64,000 bases of DNA, taken from Accumulibacter sp031732815 (lineage in GTDB: Bacteria; Pseudomonadota; Gammaproteobacteria; Burkholderiales; Rhodocyclaceae). The position numbers and the translations under genes were made by a program. The stretch is from assembly GCF_031732815.1 (NCBI RefSeq), contig NZ_JAVMKF010000293.1, forward strand, positions 1 to 64,000, given 5' to 3'. Within the stretch, counting starts at the first letter, position 1. Every line of letters begins with the position of its first letter. A model generated the notes under the pieces. That model had not been told where the DNA came from, made no database searches, and saw nothing but the letters and a program-made list of their open reading frames with translations. This document shows, piece by piece, positions 24,872 through 33,657 of this stretch.

Positions 24872-25654
24872 TCAGGCGTCAGCTGCGTCCACAGCGCCTG
24901 GCGCCAGCGTCTGGCAGAGAGCGGCGAAGAACTGCGAGGCGCCCGCTCTAATCGAGTAATCCGCAACCTCCGACAGCGGCGTCCGGTGTGGATTGATTTC
25001 GACTACCGTGGCGCCTGACGCTTTCGCCCAGACCGGCAGGTGCGCTGCCGGTTGGACAGTAAACGATGTGCCAACACAGAAGAAGACGTCTGCCGTCGCG
25101 CTGCGCCGCCCGGCGGCGGTGAACACCTCCGGGTCGAGCGCTTCGCCGAAGAGCACCAGGTCTGGCCGCGCCGGCGCACCGCAGTGCGGACAGGGAAACG
25201 GTTCGCGCAGATCGTCTCCCCACTGGTCGGCGAAACCGCAGCGCGCGTGGCAACGCAATCGGTGAATCGTTCCATGCACCTCGAGCACCTCGCCATTTCC
25301 GGCGCGCGAGTGGTAACCGTCGATGTTCTGCGTGACCACCGTCAGGCGCTTGTCGGCGACTATCCTTTCCAGCCGGGCGATTGCTTGATGTCCAGGATTG
25401 GGCTGCCGGTCGTCGACCAGGTTTTTCAGTTCGCGCAGCCAGTTCCAGACCACGCGGGGATTGCGCATGAAACCATCGATGCTGGCGACCTCGTCCGGAT
25501 CGACATTGTTCCACAAGCCGGTTGCGCCATCGCGGAAGGTCGGGATGCCACTGTCGGCCGACAGGCCCGCACCGGAAAAGACGACGATTTCTGCCGCTCT
25601 GCGCACGAGCGAGGCGATCTCATCGTGCACTGCCATGCCTGGCCTGTCCTTCAT
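24872..25654 (-). CDS. cobB: NAD-dependent protein deacylase, sirtuin family
   Basis: The product has 260 residues. AGGAG precedes the ATG at 25654; a second ATG at codon 7 is possible. The sirtuin motifs are complete: GAGLSADSGIPTFRDG (28-43), TQNID (108-112), catalytic H127 in EVHG, and four zinc cysteines C135, C139, C155 and C158. Sirtuins remove acyl groups from lysines using NAD, for example reactivating acetyl-CoA synthetase. The symbol cobB is used in the general sense. It lies 12 bases downstream of the penicillin-binding protein gene and upstream of mfd, on the same strand. Confidence 0.93.
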   Translation of the reverse strand: MKDRPGMAVHDEIASLVRRAAEIVVFSGAGLSADSGIPTFRDGATGLWNNVDPDEVASIDGFMRNPRVVWNWLRELKNLVDDRQPNPGHQAIARLERIVADKRLTVVTQNIDGYHSRAGNGEVLEVHGTIHRLRCHARCGFADQWGDDLREPFPCPHCGAPARPDLVLFGEALDPEVFTAAGRRSATADVFFCVGTSFTVQPAAHLPVWAKASGATVVEINPHRTPLSEVADYSIRAGASQFFAALCQTLAPGAVDAADA

Positions 25655-25666
25655 TCCGCCGTGCTC

Positions 25667-27961
25667 CTAGTCTTCGGGTTTGGCCGCTTCGTCAGTGGCG
25701 GGCTCGGGCTCGAGTTCATCGGGCGCATTCTCCTCGTAGAAGAACTCCTCCGACGGACCCTTCTTGCGACCAGACGTAGTCCGCGCGACGACGCCTTGCG
25801 GTGGCGGCAGGAAGGACTCGGGGACATCTTTCAGAACGCGTGCCATGTAGCCGATCCAGGTCGGCAAAGCGGCAGTGCCGCCGGTTTCGCCGCTGCCCAG
25901 ATTGCGCGGCTGATCGAAGCCGATCCACGAGCAGCCAACGACGGTTTGCTGATAGCCGCAGAACCAGGCATCGACATGCTCGTTGGTCGTACCGGTCTTG
26001 CCGGCCAGGTCCTTGCGCTTGAGCGTTGCCGAGGCGCGCGCGGCAGTGCCATAGATGGTTACGTCGCGCAGCATGCTGTCCATCAGGTAGGCATTGCGCG
26101 CGTCGATGGCGCGCAGGCTGTCTTCGCCAGCGGTGATCGGCTCGGCCCGGGCGAGCACCTGCTTCTTGTCATCCTGGATTTCGCTCACGATGTACGGCCG
26201 AATACGGTAGCCGCCGTTGGCAAAAACGGCATAGGCAGTAACCATCTGCCAAGGCGTCACCGAACCGGCGCCCAGCGCCATCGTCAGGTAGGGCGGATGC
26301 TTGTCGGCGTCGAAACCGAAACGCGTCACGTAGTCCTGCACGAAGCGCACGCCGCTTGCCTGCAGCAGGCGTATCGAGACCATGTTCTTCGATTTGGCGA
26401 GCGCGGTGCGCATGCGCATCGGCCCTTCGTACCTGCCGTCGTAGTTCTTCGGCTCCCACGACTGGCTGCCGGTTACCGACGCCGGGAAGCTGATCGGTTC
26501 ATCATTGATCACCGAGGCCGGGGTGAAGCCCTTCTCCAGCGCGCCCGAATAGATGAAAGGCTTGAAGCTCGAACCCGGTTGCCGCCACGCCTGTGTCGCA
26601 TGGTTGAACTGCGAGCGGTTGAAATCGAAACCTCCGACCAGGGCGCGCACCGCTCCGTCGCGCGGATCGGCGGCCAGAAAAGCCGCTTCCGCTTCCGGCA
26701 TCTGGACGATCCGCCAATTATTCTTCTCGTCGGTCTGCACGCGGATGACCGCGCCACGCCGCAGTCGCTTGGTCGGCGGGGCCTTGTCGTCAAGCATGCG
26801 GGCGGCAAACCGCAGGCCGTCGCCGCTGATCGTCACCACCTCACCGCCACGGCGGTAGGCGCGGACCTTGCGCGGATCGATCTGCAGGATGATCGCCGGA
26901 TGCAGGTCTTCCGCATCCTGAAAATCCTGCAGTAGTTCGTCGAGCGCCTCGTCCTGTTCCGACTTGATCTCGTTCAGGTCGACATAGGCTTCCGCACCGC
27001 GATAGCCGTGCCGCCGGTCATACTCCAGGACGCCGCGCCGCAGGCTGTTGTAGGCCGCTTCCTGATCGTTCTTCAGGATCGTCGTGTAGACCCGCAAGCC
27101 GCGGGTATAGACGTCATCCGGAAAACGTTCGGCGGCGATCTGCCGCGCCATTTCGGTGACGTACTCGGCGTGCACAGGAATCTCGTTAACTTCGCGTTTG
27201 ATCACCAGCGCCTGCGCCAGGGCAGCTTCCTGCTGCTCCGCGCTGATGAACCCAAGTTCGTTCATGCGACGCAGGACATACTGCTGTCGCAGGCGCGCGC
27301 GCGTCGGGTTGATCACCGGGTTGTAGGCCGATGGCGCTTTCGGCAGACCGGCGAGCATGGCTGCCTCGGCGATCGTCAGGTCGCCGAGAGGCTTGCCGAA
27401 GTAGGTCTGGGCGGCAGCAGCGAAGCCGTAAGCGCGCTGCCCCAGGAAGATCTGATTGACGTAAAGCTCAAGAATCTGGTCTTTGCTCAGGTTGTGCTCG
27501 ATCTTGAAGGAGAGCAGCGCTTCGTACAGTTTTCGCGTGTAGGTCTTCTCGGACGAGAGAAAGAAGTTCTTCGCCACCTGTTGGGTGATCGTCGAAGCGC
27601 CCTGCCGCTTGCCGCCGCCGATCAGGTTGGCGTGCAATGCGCGCAATACGCCCAGCGTATCGACGCCCCGATGCTGGTAGAAGCGTTCATCCTCGGCCGC
27701 CAGGATGGCCTGCTTCATGATTTCCGGAACCTCCTGGATGCTGACGAAGGCTCGCCGCTCCTCACCGAACTCGCCGATCAGATAGCCGTCCGCGGTATAG
27801 ATGCGCATCGGCATCTTGGGGTGATAGTCAGTCAGGATGTCGAGCGACGGCAGGTTCGGGTAGGCCAGGCTGAGGACGACCACCGCCAGGGCGAGCACGA
27901 TACCGGCCAGACCAAGAACGAAGACAATCGGGTAAAGAAACCAGCGCAGCAGAGTAGGCAA
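25667..27961 (-). CDS. mrcA: Penicillin-binding protein 1A (bifunctional transglycosylase/transpeptidase)
   Basis: The product has 764 residues. One N-terminal membrane segment (9-32) anchors it in the inner membrane, with the rest in the periplasm. The family GT51 glycosyltransferase domain carries the catalytic E90 in AAEDERFYQHRG. An OB-like insert typical of PBP1A follows. The transpeptidase has SSFK (S464 to K467), SKN in AKSKNMVSIRLL, and KTGTTNEHVDAW. It polymerises and cross-links peptidoglycan. It is divergent from pilM, the usual neighbour in beta- and gammaproteobacteria. The C-terminus is acidic (EPEPATDEAAKPED). Confidence 0.96.
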   Translation of the reverse strand: MPTLLRWFLYPIVFVLGLAGIVLALAVVVLSLAYPNLPSLDILTDYHPKMPMRIYTADGYLIGEFGEERRAFVSIQEVPEIMKQAILAAEDERFYQHRGVDTLGVLRALHANLIGGGKRQGASTITQQVAKNFFLSSEKTYTRKLYEALLSFKIEHNLSKDQILELYVNQIFLGQRAYGFAAAAQTYFGKPLGDLTIAEAAMLAGLPKAPSAYNPVINPTRARLRQQYVLRRMNELGFISAEQQEAALAQALVIKREVNEIPVHAEYVTEMARQIAAERFPDDVYTRGLRVYTTILKNDQEAAYNSLRRGVLEYDRRHGYRGAEAYVDLNEIKSEQDEALDELLQDFQDAEDLHPAIILQIDPRKVRAYRRGGEVVTISGDGLRFAARMLDDKAPPTKRLRRGAVIRVQTDEKNNWRIVQMPEAEAAFLAADPRDGAVRALVGGFDFNRSQFNHATQAWRQPGSSFKPFIYSGALEKGFTPASVINDEPISFPASVTGSQSWEPKNYDGRYEGPMRMRTALAKSKNMVSIRLLQASGVRFVQDYVTRFGFDADKHPPYLTMALGAGSVTPWQMVTAYAVFANGGYRIRPYIVSEIQDDKKQVLARAEPITAGEDSLRAIDARNAYLMDSMLRDVTIYGTAARASATLKRKDLAGKTGTTNEHVDAWFCGYQQTVVGCSWIGFDQPRNLGSGETGGTAALPTWIGYMARVLKDVPESFLPPPQGVVARTTSGRKKGPSEEFFYEENAPDELEPEPATDEAAKPED

Positions 27962-27994
27962 GACAGTGTCCGGCAGCGAAAGCAGATCTGCAAT

Positions 27995-28000
27995 ATTATA
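27995..28000 (-). promoter_or_regulatory. mrcA: Putative -10 element for mrcA in the AT-rich divergent region
   Basis: The 158 bases between mrcA and pilM are markedly AT-rich. On the minus strand TATAAT occurs at 28000-27995, 34 bases before the mrcA start, within TATATAATATT. The -35 is not obvious. Confidence 0.5.
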
Positions 28001-28021
28001 TAGCGCTGCAACAGAAATGAC

Positions 28022-28050
28022 TTTACACTCTCTGAGCTTGTTGCTAGCAT
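28022..28050 (+). promoter_or_regulatory. pilM: Candidate sigma-70 promoter for the pil operon
   Basis: TTTACA (28022-28027), a 17-base spacer and TAGCAT (28045-28050) form a reasonable sigma-70 promoter towards pilM, about 60 bases upstream of its start. A second AT-rich block (TATTTA at 28062) could also serve. Confidence 0.45.
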
Positions 28051-28119
28051 CTAAAGTGGAATATTTATTGTGGCGCTAACTGCAAATTATTGAAGGGTTT
28101 TTTGGTACGAGGTAGCAGT

Positions 28120-29199
28120 TTGCAGATTGATCTTTCGATCTTCAATCCCAAGGCTCGCTCGCTGATCGGCCTGGATGTCAGCTCGTCGTCGGTCAAGATG
28201 GTCGAGTTGGGCAGCGATAACAAAGGCGGTTATCGTGTGGAGCGTTACGCGATCGAGGTCCTGCCACGGGATGTCATTTCTGACGGCAACGTGGTGAACC
28301 TCGAAGCGGCCGCTGAGTCCGTTCGCCGGACATGGAAAAAGCTTGCCACGGCGACGCGGCATGTCGCAATCGCCCTTCCGACCTCGCACGTCATCACCAA
28401 GAAGATCATCGTCGCGGGAGGTCAGCGCGAGGAGGAACTGGAAGTCGTTGTCGAGTCAGAGGCCAACCAGTACATTCCATTTCCGCTCGATGAGGTGAAC
28501 CTGGATTTCCAGGTGATTGGCCCGGCGCCTTCCTCACCGGACGAAATCGAGGTCCTGATTGCGGCCTCCCGCAAGGAGAAAGTCGAAGACCGGGTGGCCG
28601 TTGCCGAATCGGCCGGGCTCAAGCCGGTCATTCTCGACGTCGAGTCGTACGCCGTTCTTTCCGCCTTCGAACTGATCGAAAAGCGCCTGCCGGATCCAGG
28701 CAAGGGCAACATCATCGCGCTGGTCGATGTCGGTGCCAACGTGATGAACCTGACGGTGCTGCGCAACGGGCAGCAGATCTACGCGCGTGAGCAGGCCTTC
28801 GGGGGAAACCAATTGACCCAGGACATCGCTCGCTCGCTTGGCATCAGTTTTGAGGAGGCCGAGGCGGAGAAGCGCCGCAACAACTTGCCCGAACAGTGCG
28901 AAACAGAATTGGTGCAGCCGTTTCGCGAGGCGATGGCTCTCGAAATCTCGCGTGCGCTGCAGTTCTTTTTCACCTCGACGCAGTTCAGCCGGATCAATCA
29001 TGTCGTCCTGGCTGGTGGCTGTGCGGTCATCCCGCGGGCAGATGAAGTGGTCGCGTCGCGCACGCAGATTGATACGATCATCGCCAATCCCTTCGCTGAC
29101 ATGGTGCTCGCCGACCGCGTCCGGAGCAAGAGCCTGCTCGCCGATGCTTCGTCTTTGATGGTCGCCTGCGGCCTGGCGTTGCGGAGGTTCGACACATGA
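28120..29199 (+). CDS. pilM: Type IV pilus assembly protein PilM
   Basis: The product has 359 residues if it begins at the TTG at 28120, which has GAGGT six bases upstream; in-frame TTG codons at 28090 and 28102 are alternatives. PilM is an actin-like cytoplasmic ATPase-fold protein. GLDVSSSSVKMVEL opens the nucleotide-binding fold, LVDVGANVMNLTVL is the second phosphate loop region, and VVLAGGCAVIPRADEV is the adenosine part. PilM links the PilN tail at the inner membrane to the pilus motor. It is the first gene of pilMNOPQ, with pilN overlapping its stop. Confidence 0.94.
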   Translation: MQIDLSIFNPKARSLIGLDVSSSSVKMVELGSDNKGGYRVERYAIEVLPRDVISDGNVVNLEAAAESVRRTWKKLATATRHVAIALPTSHVITKKIIVAGGQREEELEVVVESEANQYIPFPLDEVNLDFQVIGPAPSSPDEIEVLIAASRKEKVEDRVAVAESAGLKPVILDVESYAVLSAFELIEKRLPDPGKGNIIALVDVGANVMNLTVLRNGQQIYAREQAFGGNQLTQDIARSLGISFEEAEAEKRRNNLPEQCETELVQPFREAMALEISRALQFFFTSTQFSRINHVVLAGGCAVIPRADEVVASRTQIDTIIANPFADMVLADRVRSKSLLADASSLMVACGLALRRFDT

Positions 29200-29765
29200 T
29201 CCGCATCAACTTGCTTCCACACCGGGAAGAGAAGCGCCGGGCGAGACGTCAGCAGTTCTGGGCTTTCTTCGGTCTGGTCACGATCATTTCTGGGCTGGCG
29301 GTTTTTCTCGTCTATCTGCTGATCGCACGCGAGATCGCCGCGCAGGAAGCCAGGAACGAGTTCCTCAAGAAGGAAATAGCCGTCCTCGACAAGCAAATCG
29401 ACCAGATCAAGCGACTGAAGGAGCAAAGTGACGCGCTGATGGAGCGCAAGAAGATCATCGAATCGCTGCAGCGCGACCGCGCCGAGGCCGTTCGCCTGCT
29501 CAGCGAGCTGGCCAAGCAGATGCCGGAAGGAGTCTATATCCGCTCGCTCAGGCAGGAAGGCCAGAGGATCAGCCTGGGCGGCCTGGCTCAGTCGAGCGCG
29601 CGCGTCTCGACACTGATGCGCAACATCGAGGCATCGCCGTGGCTTGAGAAGCCGCAGTTGATCGAGATCAAGGCAGCTACGGTCGACAAGCGCAGGGTAA
29701 ACGAGTTCAGCATGAACGCCTCGATCAAGCGGGCTCCAGTGGTGGCGAAGGGAGAACAGAAATGA
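29196..29765 (+). CDS. pilN: Type IV pilus assembly protein PilN
   Basis: The product has 189 residues and overlaps pilM by 4 bases (ATGA). The N-terminal IRINLLPHREEKR motif is the short tail that PilM grips. A membrane helix follows (about 25-45), then a coiled-coil (45-95) and a ferredoxin-like periplasmic domain. With PilO it forms the inner-membrane alignment complex for the pilus. pilO starts within its stop. Confidence 0.95.
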   Translation: MIRINLLPHREEKRRARRQQFWAFFGLVTIISGLAVFLVYLLIAREIAAQEARNEFLKKEIAVLDKQIDQIKRLKEQSDALMERKKIIESLQRDRAEAVRLLSELAKQMPEGVYIRSLRQEGQRISLGGLAQSSARVSTLMRNIEASPWLEKPQLIEIKAATVDKRRVNEFSMNASIKRAPVVAKGEQK

Positions 29766-30451
29766 AGGCGCCCACACTGAAGGCGCCCACGCTTCCAACG
29801 TTCGATTACCAGGCGATCCTGCGCGATTTCCAGAATCTTAATCCGCGGGATGTCGGCGCGTGGCCGCTGGCACCGCGCATCGCCGTCCTTGTTGGTGTGC
29901 TCCTGGTGATCGTGCTCGGTGGCTGGTGGTTCTTCTGGCTGGACCAGATGGCGGTTCTCGAAACCAGTCAGCAAGCCGAACTGAAACTGCGCGACGAATT
30001 TGTCAACAAGAAGAAGCAGGCGGTCAATCTCGACCTGCACGTGCAGCAGTTGAACGATATCGATCGCTCGTTCGGCGCCCTGCTCAAGCAATTGCCCAAC
30101 AAGTCGGAGGTCGAGGCGCTGCTGGTCGAGATCAATCAGGCTGGCATGGGTCGGGGTCTCCAGTTTGAACTGTTCAAACCTGGCGTCGAACAGGTGAAGG
30201 ACTTTTACGCCGAACTGCCGATCAATGTTCGCCTGACCGGCACCTACCACGATTTCGGCGCTTTCGCCGGGGACATCGGCAAGCTGTCGAGAATTGTCAC
30301 CTTGAACAACATCTCGATTGTTGCCGGCGCGCAGAGCAAGGACGGTACCTTGGCGCTCGACGCCGTGACCAAGACTTTCCGTTACCTCGACGAAGAGGAG
30401 TTGGCGGCGAAGAGGAAAGCGGCGCAAGCGGCCAAGGGGGCGAAGAAATGA
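29762..30451 (+). CDS. pilO: Type IV pilus assembly protein PilO
   Basis: The product has 229 residues and overlaps pilN by 4 bases. A short cytoplasmic N-terminus contains a direct repeat of APTL(K/P), seen as MKAPTLKAPTLP. It is followed by one membrane helix (about 39-60), a coiled-coil and a periplasmic domain with LLVEINQAGMGRGLQF and GTYHDFGAFAGDIG, both typical of PilO. It dimerises with PilN. pilP starts within its stop. Confidence 0.95.
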   Translation: MKAPTLKAPTLPTFDYQAILRDFQNLNPRDVGAWPLAPRIAVLVGVLLVIVLGGWWFFWLDQMAVLETSQQAELKLRDEFVNKKKQAVNLDLHVQQLNDIDRSFGALLKQLPNKSEVEALLVEINQAGMGRGLQFELFKPGVEQVKDFYAELPINVRLTGTYHDFGAFAGDIGKLSRIVTLNNISIVAGAQSKDGTLALDAVTKTFRYLDEEELAAKRKAAQAAKGAKK

Positions 30452-30966
30452 GGCGACTATCGATCGTCTTGTGCGCGATCTTTCTGGCGGCCTGCTCGAC
30501 CAGCGGTCACGAGGACCTGCAGGAGTGGATGAAGACGGTCGCCCTTGATACCAAAGGCAAGATTCCGCCGCTCCCGGTGGTCGAGCCCTACGAACCGGTC
30601 CCCTATGATGCAGGAAAGCTGATCGATCCGTTCCGGCCGGGGAAGATGGCGCCCGAGGAGAAGAAGAGTAGCGGTGGCGGTTTCCGGCCCGACCTGGATC
30701 GCCCGAAAGAACCGCTGGAGGCTTACCCGCTCGAGACCTTGCGCTACGTTGGCGTGATGACCCGGAACAAGACTTCGCACGCACTCATCCAGGTCGACGG
30801 CTCCCTGTACCAGGTCCGCATCGGCAACTACATGGGACAGAACTTCGGCGTCATCGTTGGCGTGTCCGAATCCGAAGTGACTCTGCGTGAACTGGTCCAG
30901 GATTCAGCCGGCGACTGGGTGGAGAGAACGAGCAGCTTGCTGCTGCAGGAAAAGGGAGCGAAGTGA
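30448..30966 (+). CDS. pilP: Type IV pilus lipoprotein PilP
   Basis: The product has 172 residues. A lipoprotein signal ends at C16 (IFLAAC). The flexible proline-rich stretch after it contains YEPVPYDAGKLIDPFRP, the part that binds PilN/PilO. The C-terminal beta domain (PLETLRYVGVM, GNYMGQNFGVI) contacts the secretin PilQ. It overlaps pilO by 4 bases and pilQ starts directly after its stop. Confidence 0.95.
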   Translation: MRRLSIVLCAIFLAACSTSGHEDLQEWMKTVALDTKGKIPPLPVVEPYEPVPYDAGKLIDPFRPGKMAPEEKKSSGGGFRPDLDRPKEPLEAYPLETLRYVGVMTRNKTSHALIQVDGSLYQVRIGNYMGQNFGVIVGVSESEVTLRELVQDSAGDWVERTSSLLLQEKGAK

Positions 30967-33027
30967 ATGAAACAGATCAGGCAACACCTGCTCGGCCTTG
31001 TTGGTTTGGTGCTGCTGGCGCTCGGTTTGGCGAATGCGCAGGAAGGTGGCACGAATACCATCGAAGCGATGAGCGTCGCGCAACAGGGTTCCGTGGTCAA
31101 CGTCCGGATCACGTTCAAGGAGCCGCTGAGGGCGCTGCCGCCGGCCTTCAGTGTGACGACGCCGCCACGTATCGCCTTCGACTTCGCCAATACGACCAAT
31201 GGCCTCGGCAAGGTGAGCGAGACGTACAACGAAGGCGACTTGCGTAGCGCCAACATCGTCCAGGTCGAAGATCGCACTCGCGTCGTGCTCAATCTGCTGA
31301 AAACGATGAACCACGAAGCAACCATCGACGGTCGCAGCCTGCTTCTCACGCTTGCCCCGCGGGCTACGGCGGAGAGTGCCGGACCGGTCGAGCATTTCGC
31401 CAAGAGCCGTCAGTTGGATGTTCCGAATGAAATACGCGACATCAGTTTCCGACGTGGCAAGGACGGCGAGGGACGGATCACAGTCGACCTGACCGACGCC
31501 AACGCTGGAATTGACATTCGCCAGCAGGGAGCCAGCCTGATCGTCGATTTTGTCAAGGTGTCGCTTCCTGAGAACCTGCGCAAGCGGCTTGACGTCACCG
31601 ACTTCGCGACGCCCGTGCTGACCGTCAACACGGTGAGCAAAGGATCGGGCGCACGCATGACGATCACCCCGCGCGGGATATGGGAGCACAACGCCTATCA
31701 GACCGACACGCAATTCGTCATCGAAGTCAAGCCGATCATCGAGAATCCGAACAAACTGGTGCAAGGGACGCGCGGCGGCTATCAGGGCGAAAAGCTGTCG
31801 CTAAACTTCCAGAACGTCGATGTCCGCCGCCTGCTCCAGGTGATCGGCGAGTTTACCGGCATGAACATGGTCGTCAGCGACTCTGTTGGCGGATCCATCA
31901 CGCTGATTCTGAAAGATGTTCCCTGGGACCAGGCGCTCGATATCATCATGCAGCAGAAGGGCCTGGACATGCGCAAGAACGGCAACGTGATCCTGATTGC
32001 GCCGCGAGAGGAACTCGCCACGAAGGAGAAGCTGGAGTTTGAGGCGAAAGCGCAGATCAGCGACCTCGAGCCGCTGCTCACTGAAAGTTTTCAGATGAAC
32101 TACATTCGGGCGGAAGCGGTGCAGAAGCTTCTGGTCGATCCGAAACAGACGCTGCTGTCGAAGCGGGGCAGTGCGTTGCTCGATGACCGCTCCAACATGA
32201 TGTTCGTCAAGGATACGCCAAGCCGGCTGGACGACGTGCGCGCGATGATTGCCAAGGTCGACATGCCCGCCCGACAGGTGATGATCGAAGCGCGCATCGT
32301 TGAAGCAGGCGACAGCTTCGCCAAGAACCTGGGCATCCGTTTGTCGTGGAATCAGGCCAACCGCCTGGACACCGCGCGTATCGGCAGCGACGGGACAGCG
32401 CTCAGCGGCAACCTGAATACGGTCGCGTCGGTCAACCTGCCCTCCACGCCGCGTGTCGGAAGCGCCGGTCTGCTCTCCTTCACCTTGTACAACCAGCGCT
32501 TTACGCAGTTCCTGTCAGCCGAGATATCCGCCCTGGAGGCCGATGGGCGAGGCAAGGTCGTTTCGAGTCCGCGCGTGATGACGGCGAATCAGGTTGAAGC
32601 GATCATCGAGCAGGGCTTCGAGCTTCCTTATCAGATGGCGACTGCTTCCGGCGCGACAGCGGTCGCCTTCCGCAAGGCAAACCTGTCGCTCAAGGTCAAG
32701 CCTCAGATTACGCCTGATGGAAAGATCACCATGGCCCTCGACATCAACAAGGACACGCCGAGCCCGAGCTTCTCGACACAGGGCGGCGGATATGCGATCG
32801 ACACGCGTCACGTGAAGACCGAGGTTCTGGTCGACAACGGTGGAACGGTCGTCATTGGCGGCATCTACACCCAGACGACGCGTACTGGCGCGCAGCGGAT
32901 TCCATTTTTTGGTGATCTGCCGTATATTGGCTGGCTGTTCAAGAACCGCGAAGTCATCGACGACAAGACGGAACTATTGGTTTTCGTTACCCCGCGGATC
33001 ATTTCCGAGAATCTGTCGGTGCGTTGA
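30967..33027 (+). CDS. pilQ: Type IV pilus secretin PilQ
   Basis: The product has 686 residues with a signal peptide (about 1-24). Two AMIN domains bind peptidoglycan (about 30-260). They are followed by the secretin/TonB short N-terminal domain (LSLNFQNVDVRRLLQVI), an N1/KH-like domain, and the secretin channel ending GIYTQTTRTG...PFFGDLPYIGWLF. The channel is the outer-membrane pore for the pilus. A T-rich terminator hairpin 25 bases after the stop probably ends the pilMNOPQ transcript, although aroK follows on the same strand. Confidence 0.96.
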   Translation: MKQIRQHLLGLVGLVLLALGLANAQEGGTNTIEAMSVAQQGSVVNVRITFKEPLRALPPAFSVTTPPRIAFDFANTTNGLGKVSETYNEGDLRSANIVQVEDRTRVVLNLLKTMNHEATIDGRSLLLTLAPRATAESAGPVEHFAKSRQLDVPNEIRDISFRRGKDGEGRITVDLTDANAGIDIRQQGASLIVDFVKVSLPENLRKRLDVTDFATPVLTVNTVSKGSGARMTITPRGIWEHNAYQTDTQFVIEVKPIIENPNKLVQGTRGGYQGEKLSLNFQNVDVRRLLQVIGEFTGMNMVVSDSVGGSITLILKDVPWDQALDIIMQQKGLDMRKNGNVILIAPREELATKEKLEFEAKAQISDLEPLLTESFQMNYIRAEAVQKLLVDPKQTLLSKRGSALLDDRSNMMFVKDTPSRLDDVRAMIAKVDMPARQVMIEARIVEAGDSFAKNLGIRLSWNQANRLDTARIGSDGTALSGNLNTVASVNLPSTPRVGSAGLLSFTLYNQRFTQFLSAEISALEADGRGKVVSSPRVMTANQVEAIIEQGFELPYQMATASGATAVAFRKANLSLKVKPQITPDGKITMALDINKDTPSPSFSTQGGGYAIDTRHVKTEVLVDNGGTVVIGGIYTQTTRTGAQRIPFFGDLPYIGWLFKNREVIDDKTELLVFVTPRIISENLSVR

Positions 33028-33051
33028 GCACCCCCGGTGAACTCAGCAGGA

Positions 33052-33075
33052 AGCCGGCGATCAGCCGGCTTTTTG
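33052..33075 (+). terminator. Rho-independent terminator after pilQ
   Basis: AGCCGGC (33052-33058) pairs with GCCGGCT (33064-33070) around a 5-base loop and is followed by TTTTTGTT. This is a standard intrinsic terminator on the plus strand. Confidence 0.85.
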
Positions 33076-33132
33076 TTGTCCGAGCTGCTCATGGTGCCAA
33101 GTGTGCGGGCCATGGGGTGAGTTGCCGCAAGC

Positions 33133-33657
33133 GTGAACACTTTCGACGATCAACACAATATCTTCCTGGTTGGGCTGATGGGCGCTGGGAAAACGACTTT
33201 AGGGCGGGCGCTGGCCAAGCGTCTGGCCTACCAGTTTGTGGACTCGGACCATGAAATCGAGGCGCGGACAGGCGTTCGCCTGGCGACGATTTTCGAAATC
33301 GAAGGGGAAGAAGGATTTCGCAAACGCGAAGCGCAGGTCATCGCCGAACTGGCCAACTTCAGGCGGTGCGTCGTGGCCACCGGCGGTGGTGCGGTTCTCC
33401 GGCGCGAAAATCGCGCCTGCTTGCGGAGCAGCGGTCTGGTCATTTACCTGGACGTGCCGTTGCCGACGCTCGGGGAACGAACGCGGCGCGACCGGAACCG
33501 GCCGCTCCTGCAGGTCGCCGACCCGCTGCTTAGATTGCAGCAGTTGCATGTGGAGCGCGACCCGCTATATCGAGAGGTGGCTCACGTGGTGATCAGCGGC
33601 AGTCGCATTACCCTGCGCGCGATCTGCCGCGCGCTCAGGAAGGAGAGCGTAACGTAA
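33133..33657 (+). CDS. aroK: Shikimate kinase
   Basis: The product has 174 residues. The start is the GTG at 33133 (VNTFDDQHNIFLVG). The P-loop GLMGAGKT lies at 14-21. Shikimate-binding residues are in DSDHEIE and EGEEGFRKRE, with GGGAVLR and the lid region TRRDRNRPLL after it. It phosphorylates shikimate in the fifth step of chorismate synthesis. aroB begins at the A of its stop (TAATG), a very common coupled pair. Confidence 0.96.
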   Translation: MNTFDDQHNIFLVGLMGAGKTTLGRALAKRLAYQFVDSDHEIEARTGVRLATIFEIEGEEGFRKREAQVIAELANFRRCVVATGGGAVLRRENRACLRSSGLVIYLDVPLPTLGERTRRDRNRPLLQVADPLLRLQQLHVERDPLYREVAHVVISGSRITLRAICRALRKESVT